Positions 1 to 5,947 of a DNA stretch of 6,105 nucleotides are shown here, piece after piece. The notes beneath the pieces were generated by a model that worked only from the letters and a program-made list of their open reading frames with translations, searched no databases and was not told the DNA's origin. The first letter of the stretch is position 1, and each line of letters starts with the position of its first letter. Position numbers and translations under genes: made by a program. The stretch lies in assembly GCA_964519335.1 (NCBI GenBank), contig CAZFIA010000199.1, positions 1 through 6,105 on the forward strand, in the 5' to 3' direction. The DNA is from JALZVT01 sp964519335 (GTDB taxonomy: Bacteria > Pseudomonadota > Gammaproteobacteria > Pseudomonadales > Azotimanducaceae).

Positions 1-1
1 A

Positions 2-667
2 TGCGCAGTATCCACAGAGCCCACTGCAGATCCGATAGAGAAACCCAGGCCGCATAATCGGGGATCACTACGGGAACAAAAAAAGGCTCGAACCCGGAAA
101 CTCATTCTGGATTCAGCACAAACGCTTATTCATGAAGTAGGCTACCCGCAAACAAAAATGCGTGATATTGCGCTCGGCGCAGACATGTCTTATCAAACCC
201 TCTACAACTACTTCCCAACCAAAGGGCTAATTCTTCAAGAGCTTCTTACTCGAGACTTACTCAAACTGCACAGAGCCACTTTCAGTATTCTGCACGGTCA
301 AGAACAGCCCCAGACCATGCTTCGCGATCTCGCAAAAGCCTATATAGATGCCATTGCTCCGAAAGACAGGGAGCTGTGGAAAGAGGTTTGCGCCGAACTA
401 CTCAAAGCAACATCGTCTCACAGTTGTTTGCTCGACTTACTCGATCGACAAGCACTGAGCAAACTCGAAAGCGCGCTCGTAGAGGCTCAGACAAACAGGC
501 AGATTGATCCGCATGTCGACGCCCCTACGCTGGCGCAAGTTGTATTCAGCCTGCTCGACGCGTCGCTCATGCGTTACCTTGTAAACGAACGCATCTCCAG
601 AGCAACAATGCTTTCGTCGGTGAGTGCCCAACTGCGACTCTGTATCACACCCTATTTGCGCAAATAG
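2..667 (+). CDS. TetR/AcrR-family transcriptional regulator, 5' end outside window
   Basis: The frame is open from base 2 to the TAG at 665-667 (221 codons). No ATG, GTG or TTG occurs in it before the ATG at 158, which lies inside the DNA-binding domain and cannot be the true start. The visible N-terminal part includes REQKKARTRKLILDSAQTL followed by the classic TetR helix-turn-helix with T-K-M-R-D-I-A and Y-Q-T-L-Y-N-Y-F-P-T-K-G, so the start is left of the window. The C-terminal 150 or so residues are helical, as expected of a TetR ligand-binding and dimerisation domain, but diverged, so I cannot name an effector. Family members are usually cytoplasmic dimeric repressors released by a small molecule. 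The gene downstream is convergent, so the regulated target is probably upstream, outside the window, or elsewhere. The TetR assignment is strong; the regulon is unknown. Confidence 0.93.
   Translation, partial: CAVSTEPTADPIEKPRPHNRGSLREQKKARTRKLILDSAQTLIHEVGYPQTKMRDIALGADMSYQTLYNYFPTKGLILQELLTRDLLKLHRATFSILHGQEQPQTMLRDLAKAYIDAIAPKDRELWKEVCAELLKATSSHSCLLDLLDRQALSKLESALVEAQTNRQIDPHVDAPTLAQVVFSLLDASLMRYLVNERISRATMLSSVSAQLRLCITPYLRK
652..667. repeat. Perfect 16-nt palindrome at the TetR stop codon
   Basis: CTATTTGCGCAAATAG is fully self-complementary and ends exactly with the TAG stop of the TetR gene. As RNA it could fold into a 6-bp stem with a GCGC loop on either strand. It lies between two convergent genes, 21 bp from the end of the opposing one. 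No T-run follows directly on either strand; a five-T run at 699-703 is too far away for a classical intrinsic terminator. It may be a transcript-end hairpin, a protein-binding palindrome, or chance. Confidence 0.5.
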
Positions 668-688
668 ATACTGACTATATCCGGTGAT

Positions 689-1147
689 CTAGCGGCTCTT
701 TTTACCAGAATGCAGACTAACGACGTTCCCCCCACGCTGGGCGGGCTGATCTGCGGTCAATACAATCTCCCACGTCAGCACGCCGACTGGACGACGGTGG
801 AAACCGCGGCACCCGCAACCCCGAGACGTAGAGAACAACGCAATGCTTGCCATACTACTGCCATCGTCTGACCACAGCATCGCAAGGTTGGGCTCGCTCT
901 CAAGCTTGGCTGTACCCGCGAGCGACGGTCCCCCCGTGGCGGTAATCTGAAAGGTTCCTGAGTCATCCTCGACTACGTGTACGGCGAATGGGAAAGCAAC
1001 ACCGGTTTCGGGCGAAATTGTACCTTCGAGATGTTCCCCGTAGGTGTCACGTGAGGCCTGAAACTCAAGTTCAACAACATTCCCGAGGCTTTCACCCTGA
1101 TAAAGAAAGCGCCCTCGACCCTTCCAGGCACCCGGTGTAATTAGCAT
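689..1147 (-). CDS. Conserved-looking hypothetical protein, probably soluble and mostly beta
   Basis: The gene encodes 152 residues on the minus strand, starting MLITPGAWKGRGRF and ending NVVSLHSGKKSR. An in-frame stop lies at 1172-1174, and ATG 1147 is the first standard start after it. No clear Shine-Dalgarno sequence precedes it. There is no signal peptide or membrane segment. Alternating short hydrophobic and polar stretches with many glycines suggest a compact beta-sheet or small-barrel fold (for example VVELEFQ, FAVHVVEDD, FQITATGG, LAMLWSDDG, LTWEIVLTA), with a basic low-complexity tail. The opening TPGAWKGRGR and the stretch GTAKLESEPNLAMLW read like conserved family motifs, but I cannot name a characterised family and assign no function. 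It begins 31 bp after the SRAP gene on the same strand, so co-transcription is likely. Its 3' end faces the TetR gene across 21 bp. Confidence 0.75.
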   Translation of the reverse strand: MLITPGAWKGRGRFLYQGESLGNVVELEFQASRDTYGEHLEGTISPETGVAFPFAVHVVEDDSGTFQITATGGPSLAGTAKLESEPNLAMLWSDDGSSMASIALFSTSRGCGCRGFHRRPVGVLTWEIVLTADQPAQRGGNVVSLHSGKKSR

Positions 1148-1178
1148 GAAAAATTCAGCATGAGCGCTTCGCTATCAG

Positions 1179-1919
1179 TTAGTCCAAATCAAAAAGGTCT
1201 TGCGTTTGACGAGTATCGGCCAGTTGAAATCCTTCGGCGACAGGCTGCATACAGCGGTTGTCCTTGTTACGCGCATTGTTCACATGGGTAGACACCGGAT
1301 CTACTTGCAAGGGAGTAGGTAAGTGCGGCGTCATCAACTCACCAAGATCTGCGACTTCAAGGCTATGATCAAGCCACTTAAACGCCTCGGCTGTGCTTAA
1401 AAACACCGGTTGCCGATGATGTACGTCAGATAGATCCTCGTGCGCAGCCGCAGTTACGATCGCACAACTCTCAAGCGTTGAGCTAGTCGCAGAGTCAAAA
1501 TAACTATCCCACAACCCAGCGAGCAACAAGCCGCCACTCTGGCCACCGCTCTCGGAAGCACTGATATAAAACGGTAGCTTAGTTCGCTCGCCACGTTTCC
1601 ACTCGTAGTACCCGGTAATCGGCACAACGCAGCGCTGGCTACGAAAAGGTCTAGAGAAAGATCGCTTCTCGTGCAGAGTTTCAGATTTGGCATTGAACAT
1701 GGCGTAACGGGTGTTGGGCCCTTGTGACCACGAAGGCGTCAACCACCAGCGCAGTTCATCTGCGCGGTAACCCGGCTGTTCGTCGAGGGCAGGCCGCACC
1801 ACCAGAAGATCTTCTGTGGGCGCCAGATTGTGGTTCGTAACAGGTCCTGCATCGATTCCAAATGCATCCATCAACAACTGGGTCAACGGATCGGCCGTCA
1901 CGTTGAGGCGACCGCACAT
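1179..1919 (-). CDS. SRAP-domain protein (YedK/HMCES type), abasic-site DNA-protein crosslinking
   Basis: The 246-residue product starts MCGRLN, the invariant SRAP start in which Met is removed and Cys2 becomes the N-terminal nucleophile that crosslinks to abasic sites in single-stranded DNA. I therefore chose ATG 1919 over a GTG at 1994 that would bury the Cys behind 26 residues. Other expected family features are the NLAPT-like strand near residue 31, FNAKSETL with Asn76 and Glu80, ITGYYEWKRG with Glu106, and VHHRQPVFL with His167 where YedK has its active-site His. The Q in HRQPV replaces the more common M of HDRMPV. The length is slightly above E. coli YedK (about 220 residues). A weak GAG lies 9 nt before the ATG. 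The gene probably leads a two-gene unit with the unknown protein ending at 689, and diverges from the S9 peptidase. The family role is shielding abasic sites at replication forks; this copy's activity is inferred. Confidence 0.95.
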   Translation of the reverse strand: MCGRLNVTADPLTQLLMDAFGIDAGPVTNHNLAPTEDLLVVRPALDEQPGYRADELRWWLTPSWSQGPNTRYAMFNAKSETLHEKRSFSRPFRSQRCVVPITGYYEWKRGERTKLPFYISASESGGQSGGLLLAGLWDSYFDSATSSTLESCAIVTAAAHEDLSDVHHRQPVFLSTAEAFKWLDHSLEVADLGELMTPHLPTPLQVDPVSTHVNNARNKDNRCMQPVAEGFQLADTRQTQDLFDLD

Positions 1920-1997
1920 CAGCTGCAGCTCTGCGCTTGAGCGGCTATTGGAATAAGCTGTGAGTTTTGTCGGCACATACCCCAGTATACCCACCCT
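1920..1997. promoter_or_regulatory. Divergent promoter region between SRAP gene and S9 peptidase gene
   Basis: This 78-bp gap is the only space in which both divergent genes can start. The palindrome GTATAC at 1985-1990 reads as a -10-like TATACC on the + strand (1986-1991) and TATACT on the minus strand (1989-1984). No good -35 element is found at 16-18 bp from either. On the + strand the -10-like hexamer ends 6 nt before the peptidase ATG, which would put the first transcribed base at or beside the A of the start codon. The promoter assignment is an inference from position and a partial -10 match. Confidence 0.35.
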
Positions 1998-4130
1998 ATG
2001 ACAAATACCCCGCCAATTCCTCCGTCAGTTACCCCTCCTGTTAACCCTCCGAGCGCCGCGAAGCGTGATCACAAAGTCACCCATCATGGCATCACCATCA
2101 ACGATCCCTACGCATGGTTGCGTGACGCGAATTATCCGGAAGTCTCTAATCCAGAAATCCTTGGCCATCTGGCGTCTGAAAACTCCTGGTTTGAAAGCCA
2201 AATGAAGCCACTCGAGCCTTTGATTGAAACGCTTTTTTCTGAACTCAAAGCCCGACAACCCCAGGACGACACATCCGTCCCGTATCGCGAAAACGGCTAC
2301 ATGTACCAATGGCGATTTGCAGAAGGCGCTCAATATCGTACCTGGTGGCGCTGGCCCGTAGATCAGGAAGACGCCGCAACATGCTACCTTGATGAACCGG
2401 CATTGGCGGGCGATCAGGAATTTTTTCGGCTGGGTGGACTATCTATAAGCCCAAACAATCGCTACCTGGCCTACGCTGTGGATACCAACGGTTCAGAACG
2501 CTATCGGTTGCACATCGTAGATCTGAAGACCAATACCGCACTCGATGATTGCATCGAAAACGCAGGCGCCGGTATTATCTGGGCCCAAGATAGCCAGACT
2601 TTTTTCTACACGCTGCTTTCAGAACAGTGGCGACCGTACGTCGCTAAGCGTCATAGGCTCGGCGTCGATTCTGCAGATACTGCAAACGATGTCGAAGTCT
2701 ACGCCGAGCATGACGACAGCTTTTTTGTTGGCGTTTCGAGCACCCAGTCAGATGCTTTCATTGTAATTTCCACCGGCGATCATGTTACGTCGGAACTACG
2801 CGTCATACCTAGCGCCGAGCCCGAAACCGATCCTCTACTCATTGCCAGACGCGAAGCCCATCTCGAATACGACCTCGATCACTGCGGTGACTACTTCTTT
2901 CTATTGACCAACGACACACACAAGAACTTTCGGCTTGCGCGAACGCTAGTATCAGAGCCAGGACCCCAAAACTGGGACACCCTCATAGAGGGTAGCGACG
3001 AGCACTATCTCACCGACTTCGTATGCTTTTCGAATCTTCTTGTCATAGAAGAACGAGTGCAGGGTCTGGATCAAATTCGCCTGATAGACATGGATAATGG
3101 CACCGTAGAGCAAGATCGCATTGAGGAAAGCTCCCACTACATTGAATTTCCCGAGCCTACCTATAGCGCTTACGTGGGCAACAACGCCGAACCCCAATGC
3201 GACCAACTGCGAATCGGTTACAACTCGATGGTTACCCCATCTACCGTGTGGGATTACGATATTGTCACGCGTGAACGGGTAACACGCAAAGTACAGCACA
3301 TCCCAAGCGGATATGACGCGGAGCACTACAGCAGCGAACGCAGACTCATCATAGCTCGCGATGGCACCCAGGTTCCCGTGAGTTTGGTAAGGCGCGCCGA
3401 TACTCCAGTGAACGCCGATACACCGCTGTACCTGTACGGCTATGGGGCTTACGGCAGCGCCATACCTCCTGGGTTTTCCACATCCCGGTTATCACTGCTA
3501 GATCGAGGCTTTGTGTTTGCCATAGCGCACATCCGCGGTGGCGACGATCTAGGCTACCACTGGTATGAAGCTGGCAAGCTTAGAGCGCGAACCAACACGT
3601 TCAATGACTTTGTTGATGTGGCCCGCGGTTTGATCAAAGACAATCTAAGTTCTCCGGGACGCATCGCAATAGCAGGTGGCAGCGCCGGAGGCGAACTGAT
3701 GGGCGCGGCCGTGAATCAAGCCCCAGAACTTTGGGGAGCGGTGGCCGCACATGTACCCTTTGTTGATGTATTAAACACCATGCTCGACGCAGAGCTACCA
3801 CTTACGCCAATGGAGTGGCCAGAATGGGGAAATCCGATTATCGACAAGGAAGCTTTCGAGCACATTCTAAGTTACTCACCTTACGATCAACTAAAACGAT
3901 CAGACTATCCACCAATGCTGGTTACGGCCGGTCTAAATGATCCAAGAGTAACCTACTGGGAACCGGCGAAATACGTGGCGCGCATCAGAGAACTCAGAAC
4001 AAACACCAATCAGTTGCTCTTCAAGATCAATATGGGTGCGGGGCACGCAGGTAAGTCGGGGCGTTTCGAGGCACTGCGCGAAACGGCCGAGGAGTATGCG
4101 TTTATCTTACGAGAACTGGATCTACTCTAG
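1998..4130 (+). CDS. S9A family serine peptidase, oligopeptidase B-like (PtrB-like)
   Basis: This is a 710-residue cytosolic-type peptidase with no signal peptide, matching the usual length of about 680-720 for oligopeptidase B. A Pro-rich N-terminus and the conserved NDPYAWLRD (about 35-43) precede a beta-propeller region (about 75-415) and a C-terminal alpha/beta-hydrolase domain. The triad is complete: Ser562 in GGSAGG, Asp648 in GLNDPRVTYWEPAKY, His683 in GAGHAGKSGRF. Family landmarks YLYGYGAYG, HIRGG, NTFNDF, PFVDVLNTMLD and EWGNP are present. The family cleaves peptides of up to about 30 residues, usually after Arg or Lys. Here the P1 acidic pair is reduced to Glu606 with Pro608, and the P2 aspartates correspond to Pro490 and Gly492, so basic-residue specificity is uncertain. 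ATG 1998 is the only standard start after an in-frame stop at 1938. No Shine-Dalgarno sequence precedes it. It faces the zinc-ribbon-like gene convergently, 48 bp away. Confidence 0.95.
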   Translation: MTNTPPIPPSVTPPVNPPSAAKRDHKVTHHGITINDPYAWLRDANYPEVSNPEILGHLASENSWFESQMKPLEPLIETLFSELKARQPQDDTSVPYRENGYMYQWRFAEGAQYRTWWRWPVDQEDAATCYLDEPALAGDQEFFRLGGLSISPNNRYLAYAVDTNGSERYRLHIVDLKTNTALDDCIENAGAGIIWAQDSQTFFYTLLSEQWRPYVAKRHRLGVDSADTANDVEVYAEHDDSFFVGVSSTQSDAFIVISTGDHVTSELRVIPSAEPETDPLLIARREAHLEYDLDHCGDYFFLLTNDTHKNFRLARTLVSEPGPQNWDTLIEGSDEHYLTDFVCFSNLLVIEERVQGLDQIRLIDMDNGTVEQDRIEESSHYIEFPEPTYSAYVGNNAEPQCDQLRIGYNSMVTPSTVWDYDIVTRERVTRKVQHIPSGYDAEHYSSERRLIIARDGTQVPVSLVRRADTPVNADTPLYLYGYGAYGSAIPPGFSTSRLSLLDRGFVFAIAHIRGGDDLGYHWYEAGKLRARTNTFNDFVDVARGLIKDNLSSPGRIAIAGGSAGGELMGAAVNQAPELWGAVAAHVPFVDVLNTMLDAELPLTPMEWPEWGNPIIDKEAFEHILSYSPYDQLKRSDYPPMLVTAGLNDPRVTYWEPAKYVARIRELRTNTNQLLFKINMGAGHAGKSGRFEALRETAEEYAFILRELDLL

Positions 4131-4140
4131 CGAAACCCGC

Positions 4141-4177
4141 GCAGCTTTCTGCGAGTAACGCGTAAATGGGAAGCTGC
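4141..4177. terminator. Possible bidirectional transcription-end hairpin between convergent genes
   Basis: A 7-bp perfect inverted repeat, GCAGCTT at 4141-4147 and AAGCTGC at 4171-4177, brackets a 23-nt interior that itself contains GCG/CGC (4151-4153 and 4159-4161). It fills most of the 48-bp gap between the ends of the S9 peptidase gene (4130) and the convergent small gene (4179), where a shared terminator would be expected. The long loop and the lack of a strong T-run on either strand make it a weak intrinsic terminator. Confidence 0.3.
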
Positions 4178-4178
4178 C

Positions 4179-4427
4179 TTAGCCTTCCATCTCCTGGGCA
4201 AATTCTTTTTCTTTAGCTTCGTGCACCTGCTTCATGCGGCGCCGAATTATATTCTGCACAACACTTACGGTGGTCATGTCGTGTTCCATCTTGCGGCCAC
4301 AGCTATCGCAGTGAATAACCTCATCAACCGTTACACAATCTAGCAGTTCACTGTATGACAAGCGCGAAACAAACTGACAGTCGCTACATTCCAAACCAAC
4401 GGTGGGATCGACTCCGATGTAGTCCAT
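4179..4427 (-). CDS. Small hypothetical protein with paired CxxC motifs (putative zinc ribbon)
   Basis: The product is 82 residues. It carries ECSDC (Cys14, Cys17) and HCDSC (Cys40, Cys43), a CxxC-x22-CxxC arrangement typical of a four-cysteine zinc-binding ribbon, plus an unpaired Cys31 between them. The C-terminal 30 residues are strongly charged (RRRMKQVHEAKEKEFAQEME) and predicted helical. There is no membrane segment or signal peptide. ATG 4427 is well supported by GGAG 7 nt upstream. Such small ribbons often contact nucleic acid or other proteins, but I recognise no named family and assign no function. It lies 203 bp downstream of the CoA-transferase-like gene on the same strand, so readthrough is possible, but the large gap suggests its own promoter. 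Confidence 0.75.
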   Translation of the reverse strand: MDYIGVDPTVGLECSDCQFVSRLSYSELLDCVTVDEVIHCDSCGRKMEHDMTTVSVVQNIIRRRMKQVHEAKEKEFAQEMEG

Positions 4428-4434
4428 GACAAGA

Positions 4435-4438
4435 CTCC
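4435..4438 (-). promoter_or_regulatory. Ribosome binding site of the zinc-ribbon-like gene
   Basis: GGAG within TTGGAG sits 7 nt before ATG 4427. It is the clearest Shine-Dalgarno sequence in the window and fixes that start. Its GGA is one of five in the 75 nt upstream of the gene. Confidence 0.75.
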
Positions 4439-4462
4439 AATATCCAGATACAGAACCTAAGA

Positions 4463-4475
4463 CGCGATCCTCGCG
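4463..4475 (-). repeat. GC-rich hairpin with GGA loop in the leader of the zinc-ribbon-like gene
   Basis: On the minus strand this reads CGCGA-GGA-TCGCG, a perfect 5-bp stem closing a GGA loop, 36 nt upstream of ATG 4427. A GGA presented in a hairpin loop is the hallmark of CsrA/RsmA binding sites. Whether the transcript reaches this far upstream is unknown. Confidence 0.35.
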
Positions 4476-4482
4476 CCACTGA

Positions 4483-4500
4483 TTGGATCATTTTATCCAA
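4483..4500. repeat. 6-6-6 inverted repeat upstream of the zinc-ribbon-like gene
   Basis: TTGGAT-CATTTT-ATCCAA is a perfect 6-bp inverted repeat with a 6-nt A/T-rich spacer, 56 nt upstream of ATG 4427. The geometry fits an operator for a dimeric regulator. It has no following T-run, so a terminator role is less likely. Chance cannot be excluded. Confidence 0.4.
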
Positions 4501-4614
4501 GCGTAGTTCCGAATCTGTGCGCTGCCCAACACAATGGAGGCTTAGGCATCACCCCAACTGAGGAGTACGTCACAGGGCGTAAGCCTAGTAGCGCAAAATC
4601 CGCTTTTTGGCACG

Positions 4615-4631
4615 GCATTTACGTCAAATGC
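4615..4631 (-). repeat. Hairpin overlapping the stop codon of the acetyl-CoA hydrolase-like gene
   Basis: GCATTT-ACGTC-AAATGC forms a 6-bp stem with a 5-nt loop whose arm reaches the last base of the TAG at 4633-4631. No U-run follows on the minus strand, so it is more likely a 3' end stabilising structure or chance than an intrinsic terminator. Confidence 0.3.
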
Positions 4632-5947
4632 TATTCGATGACCGAGAGTAGTTCCGGACGATAGTCAGGCGCAGCAATGGCAGCCAGACGCGTAACCCGT
4701 GCTGCGAGCGGCTGATCACGCAATTGGGCTATGCCGTACTCTGTTACCACAATATCTACGTCGGTACGCAATGCGGTTACCATATCGACGCGCTGGACAA
4801 TCCGAGAAACGCTGCCACCTCGAGCTGTCGCGGGTAATGCAACGATCGACCGACCGCCTTTTGAGCCGCGCGCGCTGCGCATAAAGTCCACCGAACCCCC
4901 TGTACCTGAAAGCTGGCGCCCGCCTGCAAACTCACCGTTTACCTGTCCCAACAGGTCTACCTGCACCGCCGAATTGATAGACACAAAGTTGTCTATGTTA
5001 GCGATGACCGAAGACTCATGTGTACGGTTGGCGCCCACCAGGAGCACGTCGTCACGTTGAGCGAGCCTCTGAAACAAAGACTCGCTCCCGAGCACTATGC
5101 CAGTGATATGCAAACCCCGATCGATAGACTTTCTGGCACCCGTGATCACACCCTGCTCAATCAACGCGAACACACCATCGTCAATAAGCCCACCGTGAAA
5201 GCCCAGATCAACCTTGTCACCTAGCGCGGCGAGGACAGCTGCGGGAATCGCTCCGATACCGGTTTGCAAGCAGTCACCGTCGCGAACAATCGAAGCCACG
5301 TAATCGCCAATGGCTCGCTCGACGCCGCTGGCATCCAGGCCGGTTGCCGCACCTGGAAACACGGGCACCGTAGATGCACCGGTGAAAAGATAATCGATAC
5401 GCGGCGCAAGAGGCGCACCGACGGGCGCAACAAAACCCTCATTCAGTGAGGCAATAACGATGGTATCGCTGTGCGCTACTGCGGCACTCGCAAAATCAGC
5501 ATTCGCCGCAACGCGCAGAACGCCATCGCGATCCCGCGCCAACTGCAGCAGCGCCACATCCACGGGATTCTCGAGGAGATAGTCATAGACTCGACGCATG
5601 TGGATAGGGACATAGTGCAGACGATCACGAGGGGCCTCCTTAATCGCTGCAGACATGAAGAACACTGTTTGCTCGGTGGTTTGGGACAGTTCGGTAAAGT
5701 CGAACTGATTTATTCCGGGTAAAGGGAACTGCAAAAAATGCAGCCGCTCGGCCGCCGAAGGGTGCTCCTTCAGCGTTTCCAACATCTGCGTAGGCTCGCC
5801 AGAGCTACCGGCAACATAGACCCTGAGCTTGGCGCCGGAGTCTCGCTGTTCCTGCATTCGGCGCAGCTCGGCAAGCACGGCAGGAAATTCAGACTGAGGT
5901 CGAGCTCCAGAGCGCGCTAGAGAGTCTGACTGAGGGGTTTGTGGCAT
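4631..5947 (-). CDS. Acetyl-CoA hydrolase/CoA-transferase family protein, catalytic Glu apparently replaced
   Basis: The product is 438 residues with the two-domain architecture of the acetyl-CoA hydrolase/4-hydroxybutyrate CoA-transferase family. The N-terminal domain starts near LRVYVAGSSGEPT (about residue 41) and has PLPGINQFD and VPIHMRRVYDYL. A CoA-site loop TGIGAIPAAV (about 229-238) follows, then a C-terminal domain with INSAVQVDLLGQVNGE, SGTGGSVDF, SKGGRSIVALPAT and VTEYGIAQLR. Family enzymes move CoA between acyl groups or hydrolyse acyl-CoA through a Glu-CoA thioester. At the equivalent of the usual H-(S/T)-E-M-x-x-D-G this protein has H251-G-G-L-I-D-D-G, putting Gly253 at the Glu position. 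It may belong to a clade with other chemistry, so the substrate is not assigned. I prefer ATG 5947, with a GAGA 6 nt upstream and a -10-like TACAAT further up, over an in-frame GTG at 6028 that adds 27 unconserved-looking residues. Confidence 0.88.
   Translation of the reverse strand: MPQTPQSDSLARSGARPQSEFPAVLAELRRMQEQRDSGAKLRVYVAGSSGEPTQMLETLKEHPSAAERLHFLQFPLPGINQFDFTELSQTTEQTVFFMSAAIKEAPRDRLHYVPIHMRRVYDYLLENPVDVALLQLARDRDGVLRVAANADFASAAVAHSDTIVIASLNEGFVAPVGAPLAPRIDYLFTGASTVPVFPGAATGLDASGVERAIGDYVASIVRDGDCLQTGIGAIPAAVLAALGDKVDLGFHGGLIDDGVFALIEQGVITGARKSIDRGLHITGIVLGSESLFQRLAQRDDVLLVGANRTHESSVIANIDNFVSINSAVQVDLLGQVNGEFAGGRQLSGTGGSVDFMRSARGSKGGRSIVALPATARGGSVSRIVQRVDMVTALRTDVDIVVTEYGIAQLRDQPLAARVTRLAAIAAPDYRPELLSVIE

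Larger units (their letters stand above)
4428..4630. other. 203-bp intergenic region with inverted repeats, no gene seen
   Basis: No convincing coding frame is present on either strand. It holds several short inverted repeats: CGCGA-TCC-TCGCG (4463-4475), TTGGAT-CATTTT-ATCCAA (4483-4500), AGGCTTA/TAAGCCT (4538-4544 and 4580-4586, 35-nt loop) and a hairpin at the end of the CoA-transferase-like gene (4615-4631). Functionally it should contain the 3' end of that gene and the promoter and leader of the zinc-ribbon-like gene. I could not pick out convincing -35/-10 hexamers. Confidence 0.6.

Noticed and set aside
681..703. CCG...CGG followed by CTCTTTTT as an intrinsic terminator for the TetR gene
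   Set aside because: The stem is only 3 bp with a 9-nt loop. The T-run lies within the opposing gene, where AAA/AAG Lys codons explain it.
1920..1994. GTG 1994 as start of the SRAP protein, adding 25 residues
   Set aside because: SRAP chemistry needs Cys at position 2 after Met removal, and MCGR begins at 1919. The extension would also consume the whole divergent promoter gap and run to within 4 bp of the peptidase start.
4384..4491. 35-codon minus-strand frame overlapping the start of the zinc-ribbon-like gene, a possible leader peptide
   Set aside because: It has only a weak GGA close to its ATG and no attenuator-like codon run. It probably exists by chance.
4493..4549. 18-codon minus-strand frame in the 203-bp gap
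   Set aside because: The G-run before its ATG is only 2 nt away, and nothing in the peptide suggests function.
4699..5920. Several + strand open frames of 60-110 codons opposite the acetyl-CoA hydrolase-like gene
   Set aside because: They are antisense to a clearly conserved coding region, rich in Arg and Cys, with no recognisable motifs. They are shadow frames.
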